Below the pieces are notes generated by a model. That model saw only the letters and a list, made by a program, of their open reading frames with translations. It was not told where the DNA came from and did not search any database. This document shows, in pieces, positions 19,088-27,888 of a stretch of 64,000 nt of DNA. The stretch's first letter is position 1. Every line of letters starts with the position of its first letter. This DNA comes from Sphingomonas horti (GTDB taxonomy: Bacteria > Pseudomonadota > Alphaproteobacteria > Sphingomonadales > Sphingomonadaceae), in assembly GCF_009753715.1 (NCBI RefSeq), contig NZ_WQMS01000001.1:434001-498000 (forward strand), given 5' to 3'. Position numbers and translations under genes: made by a program.

Positions 19088-19864
19088 TCAGCGCGGCGGC
19101 TTCGTTGCGGTTCCGCGAAGCACGGCCGCTTTCTGGGGAAGCACCAGCACAAGCGCCAGGATCGCCACCGTGAGCACGGCCGTCGCCATCGGCCGGCTGA
19201 AGGCGAGACCGCCATGATCGAGCGGCTTGTCGATGAAGTCGCCGACCGTCGCGCCGAGCGGGCGGGTCAGGATGAAGGCGGCCCAGAACAGGGCGACATG
19301 GCTCGCCCGGCTCCAGAAATAGAGGCCCGCAAGGACCGCGAGGGCAGCGCCGAACAGCAACGCACCGCCACCATAGCCGAGGCCGCCATCGTCCGCCGCC
19401 CAATCGCCCAGGGCGGTGCCGAGGGTCTGGGAGAAAGTGATCGTCAGCCAGTAGAAGGCCTCCGTCTTCGGCGCCCGCACCGTCTCGATCCGCACGGAGC
19501 CGGTCGCGAGCTTCCAGGCGCCGAGCGAAGCAAGCACCAGCGCAAGCAGCAGCAGCGAGCCGCCGGCATAGCCGATGCCGAGCGAGCGGGTCGCGAAATC
19601 GGCCATCGTCGTGCCGGCAGTGGTCGAGGCGATGATCGTTGCCCAGTAGAGGAACGGATGGAAGCGCTTCTCCGAAATCTGCCAGGCAGCGAGCAGGACG
19701 AAGATGCTGAGAAAGATCGCGGTACCGACCAGATAACCCATCTCCATCGTCATCGACACCGTGTCGCCGCCCGTCTCCCCCAGCGTCGTCGCCAGGATCT
19801 TGACGATCCAGAACCCGAGCGTGACCGCGGGGACCTTGCTCAGCACCTCGTCGCCCGTCGCCAT
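19088..19864 (-). CDS. COG4705/DUF347-type multi-pass membrane protein
   Basis: The 258-residue protein has about eight membrane helices arranged as repeats. Each repeat carries the family motif with a small-residue core and acidic end: ATTLGETGGDTVS, STTAGTTMADF, SQTLGTALGDW and TRPLGATVGDF. This internal four-fold repetition is typical of the DUF347 group, once annotated as membrane-anchored proteins of unknown transport function. The start codon lies 13 bp after the stop of an outer-membrane protein gene on the same strand, so they probably form an operon. Substrate is unknown. Confidence 0.75.
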   Translation of the reverse strand: MATGDEVLSKVPAVTLGFWIVKILATTLGETGGDTVSMTMEMGYLVGTAIFLSIFVLLAAWQISEKRFHPFLYWATIIASTTAGTTMADFATRSLGIGYAGGSLLLLALVLASLGAWKLATGSVRIETVRAPKTEAFYWLTITFSQTLGTALGDWAADDGGLGYGGGALLFGAALAVLAGLYFWSRASHVALFWAAFILTRPLGATVGDFIDKPLDHGGLAFSRPMATAVLTVAILALVLVLPQKAAVLRGTATKPPR

Positions 19865-19876
19865 CCGCTCCCCCCT

Positions 19877-20605
19877 TCAGAAATTGATCCCAAGCGCCGC
19901 ATAGCCACGCCAGCCGGTCGGCCCATGGTGCTCGTGGATCGGGCCGCCGGACACCAGCAGCGCGAACGGGCCGCCGAGCCGAAAGACTCCGCCGACGCCC
20001 AGACCCGCAACCGCATGTCCGCCAACCGCGTCAGGCCCTTCGAGCGTCGCTTCGGCCCCCAAGCTCAGCCGTTCGGAGACGGTCCGCGTCAGCGCGGCGC
20101 CGCCCTGCCAGAAGTCGCGATTTCCGGCGCCCGGATTGATGGTGTAGCCGCCACCGCCGAACAGCGACCAGCGCCCCCAATCCTTCTCAGCCCAGACCGG
20201 CAGCAGGACCTGGGCGCGGCCGGTGCCGAAACGCCGTCTCGCAGTCGGCAGGATCACGCGCGGGAAGACGGCGATGTCCAGGCCGGCCGCTTCGCGGTGC
20301 AGGAAACGATATTTGACGCCGAGCTCGACATCGCCGCCCCCCGCGTGGGTGCCGCTTGAGTCGTGCGACAGATCGACCGGCAGCGTCGCCGTCAGCTGCA
20401 CGCCGGGTAATCCGCCATAATTGAGATCGAGGCCCGCAGCGCCGTCCCAGCTTCCATGCGCGCGCTGGCCGGCGCCGAACGCGTAGATTTCCCAGTGATC
20501 GAGGTCGGTCGGCTGCGGGTCGTCGGTGACGTAGGGCGGCCCCGCCCAGGCGGCACCCGGCAACGCGACCAGGGCGACAAGCGCCCGCACCCGAATCCGC
20601 ATCAT
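19877..20605 (-). CDS. Outer-membrane beta-barrel-like protein
   Basis: The 242-residue precursor starts with a signal peptide (about 1-21, ALVALVALPGAAWA) and continues with alternating hydrophobic and polar strands ending in Phe (YAALGINF), as in small outer-membrane barrels. Segments such as GVQLTATLPVDLSHD and VELGVKYRF resemble the transporter/phenol-degradation MetA-pathway barrel group. HEHH near the C-terminus is an exposed His cluster. Start codons ATG-ATG occur at 20605/20602. It is upstream of the COG4705 gene and divergent from the ECF sigma gene, sharing a roughly 100 bp promoter region. Confidence 0.6.
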   Translation of the reverse strand: MMRIRVRALVALVALPGAAWAGPPYVTDDPQPTDLDHWEIYAFGAGQRAHGSWDGAAGLDLNYGGLPGVQLTATLPVDLSHDSSGTHAGGGDVELGVKYRFLHREAAGLDIAVFPRVILPTARRRFGTGRAQVLLPVWAEKDWGRWSLFGGGGYTINPGAGNRDFWQGGAALTRTVSERLSLGAEATLEGPDAVGGHAVAGLGVGGVFRLGGPFALLVSGGPIHEHHGPTGWRGYAALGINF

Positions 20606-20705
20606 AACCGCACGTCTTGCGCGCGCCGGCGGCGTTCGACAAATTTGCCCGCTCATGCAGCCGAAGCTAAGGGGTGGCAGCCCTGTCCCGAGCGAGCGCG
20701 AATTG

Positions 20706-21257
20706 ATGGTGGCCGATGCAGGGCTGAAGCAGCTGCTGTTCGAAATGCGGGCGGCGCTGCTGCGGATGCTGTCTGCACGCGGCGCCGCGCCCGATGAGGC
20801 CGAGGACCTGCTGCAGGAATTGTTCATCCGGCTGGAGACGCAGGCGATCGGCCCTGTCGGCGAACCCCGGGCCTATCTGTACCGGATGGCGGACAATCTG
20901 TTCCTGGACCGCAGACGCGCCGAGACCCGGCGCGCGGCGCGCGAGCAACGCTGGGGCGAGCAGGACAGCCAGCCGCGGCCGACGGCCGAGCGCGAGCTGA
21001 TCGGCCGCGAAAGGCTCGCGATCGTTTCGGCCGCGCTGGCCGCGCTGCCCGAGCGGACGGTCGAGATTTTCCGGCGGTTCCGGATCGACGGCGAATCCCA
21101 GCGGGCGATCGGCGACAGCCTCGGCATCAGCCTGAGCGCGGTCGAGAAGCACCTCCAGCGCGCCTATCGGACAGTGACCGACGTTCGCGCGCGGCTGGAT
21201 GCGGAAAACGAGACGCCGCGACGTCCTTCGTGCGATGATGGGCAGGATGGCAGCTGA
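20706..21257 (+). CDS. ECF RNA polymerase sigma factor, FecI-like
   Basis: The 183-residue protein has sigma region 2 (LLFEMRAALLRMLSARGAAPDEAEDLLQELFIRLE, then AYLYRMADNLFLDRRRAE). Its region 4 ends with a helix-turn-helix (AIGDSLGISLSAVEKHLQRAYRTV). It matches the FecI subgroup that is controlled by a FecR anti-sigma factor and a TonB receptor, and the next two genes are exactly these. ATG 20706 gives the usual short N-terminus; ATG 20655 would add 17 residues and lies very close to the divergent gene. The 3' end overlaps fecR by 23 bp. Confidence 0.9.
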   Translation: MVADAGLKQLLFEMRAALLRMLSARGAAPDEAEDLLQELFIRLETQAIGPVGEPRAYLYRMADNLFLDRRRAETRRAAREQRWGEQDSQPRPTAERELIGRERLAIVSAALAALPERTVEIFRRFRIDGESQRAIGDSLGISLSAVEKHLQRAYRTVTDVRARLDAENETPRRPSCDDGQDGS

Positions 21258-22188
21258 GGACGGCATCAGGGCACAGGCAATCGCCTGGCGCATCCGGCTG
21301 GCCGACGGCGACGCCGTGGCCTGGGAAGAATTTGTCGCGTGGCTGGAACAGTCGCCCGACCACGGCCGCGCCTATGACCGGGTGGCGCTGGGCGAGGCCG
21401 ACGCCGTGCAGGCGCTCGCCGCGCTGCCGCCGATCCCGGCGCCTGCGAACGACGACGCGCCGCGGCCCGGGCGGCGCTGGGTCGGCTTCGGCGCGGCAGC
21501 TGCCGCGATCGTGCTGGTCGTGGTCGGCGCGCCTATGCTGCGGCCGGGCGACTATGTCATCGAGACCGGCCCCGGCGAGCAGCGGCAGATCGCGCTTTCC
21601 GACGGCACCCGGATCACGCTGAACGGCGACACGCGGATCGGGCTGGAGCGCTCCAACCCGCGCCTGGCCCGGCTGGAAACGGGCGAGGCGCAGTTCGCTG
21701 TGGTCCACGATGCTGACGCGCCGTTCCGGGTGCAGCTGGGTGATGCGGTGGTGCAGGATGTCGGCACGGTGTTCGACGTGGTGCGCGACAAGGCCGGCAA
21801 CCGGGTAGAGGTCGCCCAGGGCCAGGTCCGCTACAATCCAGGCCGCGAGAATGTTTCGCTGAAGGCCGGGCAGACGCTGGTCGATCCCGCGGGCGACGAC
21901 CCAGTGCGCGTCGGACGGCGGCCGCCCGCGTCGATCGGCGGCTGGACCAGCGGGCGGCTGAGCTACGACCAGGAACCGCTGGACCGCGTGGCCGGTGACC
22001 TGGCGCGGACGATGGGCATGCCGATCGCCGTCGCGCCCGAAATCGCGTCCCTGAGCTTCACCGGCACGATCCGGATCGAGCGCGACCGCAAGCGCGTTGT
22101 ACACCGTGTCGCGGAGTTGCTCGACGTGTCGGTCAGGCGCAACGGTTCGGGATGGATATTCGAACCGCGCACGCGTGAAGCCCGCTGA
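21235..22188 (+). CDS. FecR-type anti-sigma factor
   Basis: The 317-residue inner-membrane regulator has an N-terminal cytoplasmic helical region (AQAIAWRIRLADGDAVAWEEFVAWLEQSP) that binds sigma. One membrane span (about 92-106) and a periplasmic FecR domain follow (PGEQRQIALSDGTRITLNGDTRIGLE; VQDVGTVFDVV). The C-terminal end resembles an STN-like fold (LDRVAGDLARTMGMPIAVAPEIASLSFTGTIRIE) that would contact the receptor's signalling domain. It overlaps the sigma gene and, by 14 bp, the receptor gene, so the three are tightly coupled. The first of two tandem ATG codons (21235) is used. Confidence 0.9.
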   Translation: MMGRMAAEDGIRAQAIAWRIRLADGDAVAWEEFVAWLEQSPDHGRAYDRVALGEADAVQALAALPPIPAPANDDAPRPGRRWVGFGAAAAAIVLVVVGAPMLRPGDYVIETGPGEQRQIALSDGTRITLNGDTRIGLERSNPRLARLETGEAQFAVVHDADAPFRVQLGDAVVQDVGTVFDVVRDKAGNRVEVAQGQVRYNPGRENVSLKAGQTLVDPAGDDPVRVGRRPPASIGGWTSGRLSYDQEPLDRVAGDLARTMGMPIAVAPEIASLSFTGTIRIERDRKRVVHRVAELLDVSVRRNGSGWIFEPRTREAR

Positions 22189-24514
22189 CCTGCTTCTCCT
22201 CGCGGCGGGAGCATGGCTCTGCGCCGGCGACGCCCAGGCGGCCGGGCCGCGGCGGTTCGACATCGATTCCGGCCGGCTGGCAGGCGCGCTCGTGCGCTAT
22301 GGCGAGCAGGCCGGCGTTTCGGTCGGGTTGACCGATCAGCGAATCGCCCGGCGCCACACCCGCGGCGTGCAGGGCCTGCTGACGAGCGAATCGGCGCTCC
22401 GCCACCTGCTGGCCGGCACCGGCGCCACCTATCAGTTCCTGGACGACGAGACGGTGCGTATCGTCGCGGCGCCTTCGCGGCGAGCAAACCTGCTTCGCCC
22501 TGTCCTTCAGGCCGAGGCCGATGCGGTTCCCGAACGGGAGATCGTCGTCACGGCCAGCAAACAGGCCATCCCTCTCGCCCAGTTTCCCGGGTCCGTGGCC
22601 CGGGCCGGGCTGGACCTGGACCGGACCGGCGAAGCCAGTTCGGCCGGGACGCAGGTGCTGGTCGGCGGCCTGCCGACGCTGTCGTCGACGCACCTGGGCC
22701 CGGGCCGCGACAAATTGTTCGTCCGCGGCATCGCCGACAGCAGCTTCAACGGCCCGACGCCCGCCACCGTCGCTCAATATTTCGGCGACGTGCGCCTGAA
22801 TTACGCCGCGCCCGATCCCGACCTGAACCTGTACGACATCGCCGAGGCGGAGGTTCTGGAAGGGCCGCAGGGCACGCTGTACGGCAGCGCGGCGCTGGGC
22901 GGCATCGTCCGCCTGATCCCCCGAGTCCCGAAGCTCGGCATGACCGAGGGCTCCGGCATCGCCGGGCTTGTCCAGACCGAGCAGGGCGGCACCGGCGGCG
23001 ATGCGGCCGCGATGCTGAACCTGCCGCTGGGGGCGGACATCGCCATCCGCGCCGTCGGCTATGGCGCGCGCGATCCGGGCTATATCGACGATATCGGCCG
23101 TGGCCTGACCGACGTGAACCGCACGACCAGCTATGGCGGGCGCATCGCGATCCGCTACGCGCCCACCGACCGGCTGACGATCGATGCCGGCGCGGTGCTG
23201 CAGAACCTGGGCAGCCGCGACAGCCAATATGCCGAGCGTGGGCTGCCGCCGCTCACCCGCAACTCTGCGATCGCCCAGCCTTTCGATAACGACTACCGCC
23301 TCGCCTACCTGACCGTCGCGACCGAAGTCCGCGGCGCGCAGCTGACCTCGACGACGGGCTTCGTCCGGCACGATCTCGAGACGGTGTTCGACGCCTCCCC
23401 GCAATTCGGCACCAGGGCTGCCTATCTCGAGGATCTGCGGATCACGTTGCTGACGCATGAGACGCGGATTTCCGGCGGCGATGCGCGCGGCTTCAATTGG
23501 GTGGCAGGCGTCAGCGCGCTCCACAATGTGACGCGGGCGGAACGGCAGGTCGGCCCGGACGGCGCCGCCGTGCCGCTGCTCGGCGTCAAGAACGACAATG
23601 GCGAGGCGGCGCTGTTCGGCCAGGCATCGGTGCCGCTGCTCGACGACGTGACGCTGACGCTGGGCGCGCGCCTCAATTACGACGAAGCCAGCGGACAGGT
23701 CATCGGCGACCGGGTGCCCGAGCGATCCGAGCCGAAGCGCCGCAACCTGCGCTGGCTGCCGATGTCGGCGATCGCCTGGCGGCCGAGCGCGCGCTGGCTG
23801 TTCTTTGCCCACTACCAGGAAGGCTTTCGCGCCGGCGGGCTTTCGATCACCGGCCCGATGACGGCCGACAAATTCCGCTCCGATTCCATCGCCATGGTCG
23901 AAGCCGGCTTTCGCTTCGGGGACGCGGATATCGACCGGTTCGCCGCCTCCGTGACGGCCTCAGGTTCGTGGTGGAAGCGCATCCAGGCCGATCTGATCCG
24001 CCCCAATGGCCTGCCCTTCACCACCAATATCGGCGACGGCCATGTGCTGGGCCTGGAAGCGCAAGCGGACTGGCGGCCGACCGATGCCGTAAGCCTGCAG
24101 GCGGCGCTGTTCCTCAACACCTCCGCGCTGGACGAGCCGAGCCCGGCCTTTGCCGATGCCGAGGAGCGCGATCTGCCCAACGTCGCCGAAGCGGGCGGGC
24201 GGCTCGGGATCGTGTACCGGCACCGCCTCTCGGATCGACTGGCGCTGAGCGCGAGCGGATCGGTCCGCTATGTCGGCCATTCGAGACTCGGCATCGGCGC
24301 GCCGGTGGACGTGCGCCAGGGCGGTTTCGCCGAGGCGACGCTGAGCGCCCGGATCGGCAGCGACCGCGCCGGACTGTCGCTGTCGGTCGCCAACCTCACC
24401 AATGTGCGCGGCAACCGCTTCGCGTTCGGCAACCCCTTTGCGATCGAAGCGCGCGACCAGGTCACGCCGCTGCGCCCGCGCACCTTCAGGATCGCGATCG
24501 ATGGCCGGTTCTGA
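22175..24514 (+). CDS. TonB-dependent receptor with STN signalling domain
   Basis: The 779-residue outer-membrane receptor starts with a signal peptide (to about residue 21, LCAGDAQA). An STN domain follows (about 25-100; RRFDIDSGRLAGALVRYGEQAGVSVG), then a TonB-box-like EREIVVTASKQ and a plug (ADSSFNGPTPATVAQYFGDV, VEVLEGPQGTLYGSAALGG). A 22-strand barrel ends in RTFRIAIDGRF with C-terminal Phe. The STN domain makes it a transducer to FecR and FecI. The plug pattern is shared with receptors of siderophores and plant or glycan compounds, so the ligand is open. GTG 22175 sits inside fecR. The gene overlaps the deacetylase gene by 14 bp. Confidence 0.92.
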   Translation: MKPADLLLLAAGAWLCAGDAQAAGPRRFDIDSGRLAGALVRYGEQAGVSVGLTDQRIARRHTRGVQGLLTSESALRHLLAGTGATYQFLDDETVRIVAAPSRRANLLRPVLQAEADAVPEREIVVTASKQAIPLAQFPGSVARAGLDLDRTGEASSAGTQVLVGGLPTLSSTHLGPGRDKLFVRGIADSSFNGPTPATVAQYFGDVRLNYAAPDPDLNLYDIAEAEVLEGPQGTLYGSAALGGIVRLIPRVPKLGMTEGSGIAGLVQTEQGGTGGDAAAMLNLPLGADIAIRAVGYGARDPGYIDDIGRGLTDVNRTTSYGGRIAIRYAPTDRLTIDAGAVLQNLGSRDSQYAERGLPPLTRNSAIAQPFDNDYRLAYLTVATEVRGAQLTSTTGFVRHDLETVFDASPQFGTRAAYLEDLRITLLTHETRISGGDARGFNWVAGVSALHNVTRAERQVGPDGAAVPLLGVKNDNGEAALFGQASVPLLDDVTLTLGARLNYDEASGQVIGDRVPERSEPKRRNLRWLPMSAIAWRPSARWLFFAHYQEGFRAGGLSITGPMTADKFRSDSIAMVEAGFRFGDADIDRFAASVTASGSWWKRIQADLIRPNGLPFTTNIGDGHVLGLEAQADWRPTDAVSLQAALFLNTSALDEPSPAFADAEERDLPNVAEAGGRLGIVYRHRLSDRLALSASGSVRYVGHSRLGIGAPVDVRQGGFAEATLSARIGSDRAGLSLSVANLTNVRGNRFAFGNPFAIEARDQVTPLRPRTFRIAIDGRF

Positions 24515-25253
24515 AAAGCTGCTGCTCAGCTCCATCCATGACGTGAGCCCGCGCTTCGAGCGCGAGGTGGACAGGCTGACGGAGCGGATCGAGCGCGCCA
24601 CCGGCAGCGCCCGTTTCGCGATGCTGGTCGTCCCCGACCATTGGGACAGGGCGCCGATCGCCGCCGATCCGGCCTTCCAGCGCCGGCTGCGCGACTGGGC
24701 CGACGCCGGCGTGGAGATGTTCCTGCACGGCTGGCGGCACCGCGACGATCGCCCATCCGGCTTCAGGGCGCGCCACCTGACCGCCGGCGAAGGCGAGTTC
24801 CTGCACCTCGGCCAGGCCGAGGCGGAGCGGCGGCTGGTCGAGGGGCGCAAGCTGCTGGAGGACGTGATCGGCCGGCCGCTGACCGGCTTCATCGCGCCGG
24901 CCTGGCTGTACGGGGACGCGGCGCGGACGGCGCTGACCGCGCTCAGCTTTCCGCTGGCGGAGGATCATTTCCGCGTTTGGCGGCCGGCCGACAATGCCGT
25001 GCTCGCGCGCGGGCCGGTGATCAGCTGGGCGAGCCGCAGCCCGGCACGGATCGCCAGCTCCCTCGCCTTCGCCGGGCTGGCGCGGGCGGCGCTCGGGCCG
25101 CAGAGGGTGGTGCGGGTCGCCCTCCACCCCGGCGACACCGGCGTCCCGGCGCTGCTGCGGAGCATCGACCGCACGCTTCGCCGCTTTGCCCGCACGCATC
25201 GTCCGGCCGGCTATGCCGACCTGGTGCGGGAAGGAGCGCGCGCCGCCGTCTAG
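24501..25253 (+). CDS. Polysaccharide deacetylase-family protein (DUF2334-like)
   Basis: The 250-residue protein has the NodB-like order of motifs: SSIHDVSPRF (Asp/His of the metal site), VEMFLHGWRHRDD (HxxxH-type metal ligands) and a late VALHPGD. FIAPAWLYG is the FxPP-like conserved loop. These proteins remove acetyl groups from sugars or act on related polysaccharide substrates; no signal peptide is visible, so it acts in the cytoplasm. It starts inside the receptor gene and is followed 6 bp later by a glycosyltransferase, so it belongs to a surface-glycan operon. Confidence 0.8.
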   Translation: MAGSEKLLLSSIHDVSPRFEREVDRLTERIERATGSARFAMLVVPDHWDRAPIAADPAFQRRLRDWADAGVEMFLHGWRHRDDRPSGFRARHLTAGEGEFLHLGQAEAERRLVEGRKLLEDVIGRPLTGFIAPAWLYGDAARTALTALSFPLAEDHFRVWRPADNAVLARGPVISWASRSPARIASSLAFAGLARAALGPQRVVRVALHPGDTGVPALLRSIDRTLRRFARTHRPAGYADLVREGARAAV

Positions 25254-25259
25254 CGCGGC

Positions 25260-26423
25260 ATGCGTATCCTCGTTCCCCTGCACAGCTTCGAACCCGGCGG
25301 GGTCGAGCGCGTCGCGCTTCGCCTTGCCGCGGCCTGGGCTCCTGCCGGCAGCCAGCCGCACATCGTGCTCGGCCGCAGCGACGGCATCGCGCGATCCGCC
25401 GCGCCGCCGCTTGCCTATGACGTGCTCGAGCGCGGCGCGATCTCCACCGCCGCGTTCGAGACGCTGTGGATGATCGCGCGCCTGCCGGGCCGCATCCGCG
25501 CCACCCGGCCCGATGTGCTGTTCTGCGCCGGCAACAGCTATGCGGTGGTCGGCGCGGTGGTGAAGCTGCTGCTCGGCCGCCGCTGCCCGCCGATCGTGCT
25601 AAAGGTCAGCAACGATCTTGCCCGGGCGGACCTGCACCCGCTGGTGCGCCCCTTCTATCGCCAGTGGCTCCGCCTGCAGGGCCGGCTGATCGACCGCTTC
25701 GTCGGGCTGGCCGAGCCGATGCGCGACGAGATCGCGCGCGCGATGCGGGTCGCGCCGGACCGGATCGCAATCGTCGACAATCCCGTGCTGTCACGCGCCG
25801 AGCTGGACCGGCTTGCCGCCCAGCGCGACGCAATCGAGCGCTCGGGCGCGGGGCGGCGGTTCCTCGCGGTGGGGCGGCTCGTGCCGCAGAAGCGCTTCGA
25901 CCTGCTGCTCGGCGCATTCGCGCGGATCGGCCGCGCCGGCGACCGGCTGGCGATCCTGGGCGATGGCCCCGAGCGCGCCCGGCTCGAAACCCTCGCCCAG
26001 ACTCTCGGGATCTGGGACCGCGTCGACTTGCCCGGCCACGTCGAGCCGGTGGGGCCGTGGCTGGTCGGGAGCGACTGCTTCGTCCTCTCCTCCGACTATG
26101 AAGGCGTGCCGGCGGTGCTGGTCGAGGCGCTGGCCGCCGCGGTTCCGATCGTCACCACCGATTGCGGTGTGTCGATCCGGTCGCTGCTCGACGACGGACG
26201 GCTCGGGTCGATCGTGCCGGTGCGCGACGAAGCGGCCCTCGCGGCCGCGATGGACGCGGCGCCGGCGGCACGCCCGGCCGAGGCGCGCGCACGCGCCGCG
26301 CGCTTTACGGTCGAGCGCGGGGCGGCCGAATATCTGGGCCTGTTCCGCGCCGTCACGCTCGCGGCATCTCAGCCGATGTGCGGGTCCGCGGAGCCCGCGG
26401 CGTCTCTTGCCCGACAGCAATAG
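25260..26423 (+). CDS. GT4-family glycosyltransferase
   Basis: The 387-residue protein has the GT-B fold pattern of family 4: an N-terminal SFEPGGVERVALRLA loop (donor/acceptor Gly-rich turn), the hinge FLAVGRLVPQKRFDLLL, and a C-terminal nucleotide-sugar site with SDYEGVPAVLVEALA (E-x7-E motif region). No signal peptide or membrane span is seen, so it acts on the cytoplasmic face of the membrane. The start follows the deacetylase by 6 bp. Sugar and acceptor cannot be assigned. The last 25 residues look unstructured. Confidence 0.88.
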   Translation: MRILVPLHSFEPGGVERVALRLAAAWAPAGSQPHIVLGRSDGIARSAAPPLAYDVLERGAISTAAFETLWMIARLPGRIRATRPDVLFCAGNSYAVVGAVVKLLLGRRCPPIVLKVSNDLARADLHPLVRPFYRQWLRLQGRLIDRFVGLAEPMRDEIARAMRVAPDRIAIVDNPVLSRAELDRLAAQRDAIERSGAGRRFLAVGRLVPQKRFDLLLGAFARIGRAGDRLAILGDGPERARLETLAQTLGIWDRVDLPGHVEPVGPWLVGSDCFVLSSDYEGVPAVLVEALAAAVPIVTTDCGVSIRSLLDDGRLGSIVPVRDEAALAAAMDAAPAARPAEARARAARFTVERGAAEYLGLFRAVTLAASQPMCGSAEPAASLARQQ

Positions 26424-26434
26424 CGAGGGTGCGC

Positions 26435-27376
26435 GTGTACCTGCCCGAAGCCACTCTGACGGCTCCTCCGACGATCATCTCCCTGGGCGGCGCGGAACGG
26501 TCCGGCCCGCTCGACCGGCTGAAGGCGGGCGGCCCGATCGCCTGGATCGGCGCCGCGGTCACGCTCGGCGTCCTCGCCGCGGTCTTGTGGCAGTTGCGTA
26601 CGCTTAACCTGCGCGACGTGATCGACGACATTCCCGCCAGCCCGTTGTTCTGGCTGCTGTTCGTCGTTTCCTATTGCACCGCCCCTTTGGCCGATTGGGT
26701 CATTTTCCGCCGGCTCTGGCGCATCCCGGCGGCCGGATTCGCGGCGCTGACGCGCAAAATGATCGGCAACGAGCTGCTGCTCGGCTATTCGGGCGAACTC
26801 TATTTCTACAGTTGGGCACGATCGCGGGCGGACCTGCCCGGGGCGCCGTTCGGCGCGATCAAGGACGTCGCGATCCTGTCGGCGCTGGTCGGCAACGCCG
26901 TCACCCTGGCGATGCTGGCGCTAGCCTGGCCGGCATTCGGCTCGCTGCACCTGGGGGTCAGCGGGCGGACCTTCGCCGTTTCCGTCGGCATCGTGCTGGT
27001 CACGTCGCTGGCGATGATGCTGCTTCGCAATCGGCTGTTCGGCCTGTCGCGGGGCGACCTGCTGTTCGTCTCGGCCGTGCATTTCGCGCGGCTGGCGCTG
27101 AAGACCGCGCTGGCCGCGCTGATGTGGCATGTGGTGCTGCCGGGCCAGCCGGTCGGGCTGTGGCTGCTGCTCGCCACCGTCCGGCTGCTGATCTCCCGCC
27201 TGCCGCTGCTCCCGAACAAGGACCTGGTGTTCGCCGGCATTGCTGTCCTGCTGCTGGGCCATGACGTCGAGATCGGCACGATGATGACGATGATCGCGAC
27301 GCTGATGCTGACCGCCCATGTCGCGGTCGGCGCTGCGCTGGTCGGCTCCGAGATCGCGAGCTGGGGGCGCAAATGA
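26435..27376 (+). CDS. Multi-pass membrane protein in glycan operon (LPG-synthase/flippase-like fold possible)
   Basis: The 313-residue protein has about seven to eight membrane helices, including AWIGAAVTLGVLAAVLWQL, LFWLLFVVSYCTAPLADWVIF and AVSVGIVLVTSLAMMLL. A YSGELYFYSWARSR segment lies between helices. The architecture recalls UPF0104/AglD-type lysylphosphatidylglycerol synthase membrane regions found with glycosyltransferases, but the match is only structural. GTG 26435 is preferred, with GAGGG five bases upstream; GTG 26429 is possible. The gene overlaps the DUF2141 gene by four bases. It may move or modify a lipid-linked glycan. Confidence 0.6.
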   Translation: MYLPEATLTAPPTIISLGGAERSGPLDRLKAGGPIAWIGAAVTLGVLAAVLWQLRTLNLRDVIDDIPASPLFWLLFVVSYCTAPLADWVIFRRLWRIPAAGFAALTRKMIGNELLLGYSGELYFYSWARSRADLPGAPFGAIKDVAILSALVGNAVTLAMLALAWPAFGSLHLGVSGRTFAVSVGIVLVTSLAMMLLRNRLFGLSRGDLLFVSAVHFARLALKTALAALMWHVVLPGQPVGLWLLLATVRLLISRLPLLPNKDLVFAGIAVLLLGHDVEIGTMMTMIATLMLTAHVAVGAALVGSEIASWGRK

Positions 27377-27888
27377 TGCTGGCGGCCGCCCTCGCCTCGG
27401 CGACGCTGCCGCGCTCCACGCCCGACCTCGGCCTCGCCGAAGGCCGCTGCCGCCGGGACGAGCCGGGCCCGGCCTTCATCATCGACGTGACCGGGCTTAA
27501 GGACCGCAAGGGCCTGATCCGGGTCGAGCTGTATCCGGCCGACGATCGCGATTTCCTGGCCGACGACAATGTGCTGATCGCGGCCGGCAAGCCGTTCGCG
27601 CGGGTCGAGCGGCCGGTGCCGCAGAGCGGGCCGGTCGAGCTGTGCATCCGTGCTCCCGCGCCGGGGAGCTATGCGCTGTCGCTGCTCCACGACCGCGACG
27701 GCAACCGCAAATTCGGCCTGTCGACCGATGGCGTGGGCTTTCCAGGCAATCCGCGCATCGGCCTGGGCAAGCCGCACGCGGCGCAGGCGAGCGCCGAAGT
27801 GGGCACCGGAATCAGGCGGCTCAGCGTGCGGATGAACTATCGTCGCGGCCTGTTCTCCTTCGGACCGGTCAGGGACGGCCGCTCGTGA
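27373..27888 (+). CDS. DUF2141-domain secreted protein
   Basis: The 171-residue protein has a short N-terminal hydrophobic segment (MMLAAALASATLP) and the DUF2141 core: LIRVELYPADDRDFLADD, then ELCIRAPAPGSYALSLLHDRDGNRKF and FSTDGVGFPGNPRIGLG-type loops. Such proteins are periplasmic or surface beta-sandwiches found next to glycan and carotenoid genes in sphingomonads; their activity is not known. It begins at the stop of the membrane protein gene (ATGATG) and ends in a GTGA overlap with the next glycosyltransferase, so it is a full member of the operon. Confidence 0.78.
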   Translation: MMLAAALASATLPRSTPDLGLAEGRCRRDEPGPAFIIDVTGLKDRKGLIRVELYPADDRDFLADDNVLIAAGKPFARVERPVPQSGPVELCIRAPAPGSYALSLLHDRDGNRKFGLSTDGVGFPGNPRIGLGKPHAAQASAEVGTGIRRLSVRMNYRRGLFSFGPVRDGRS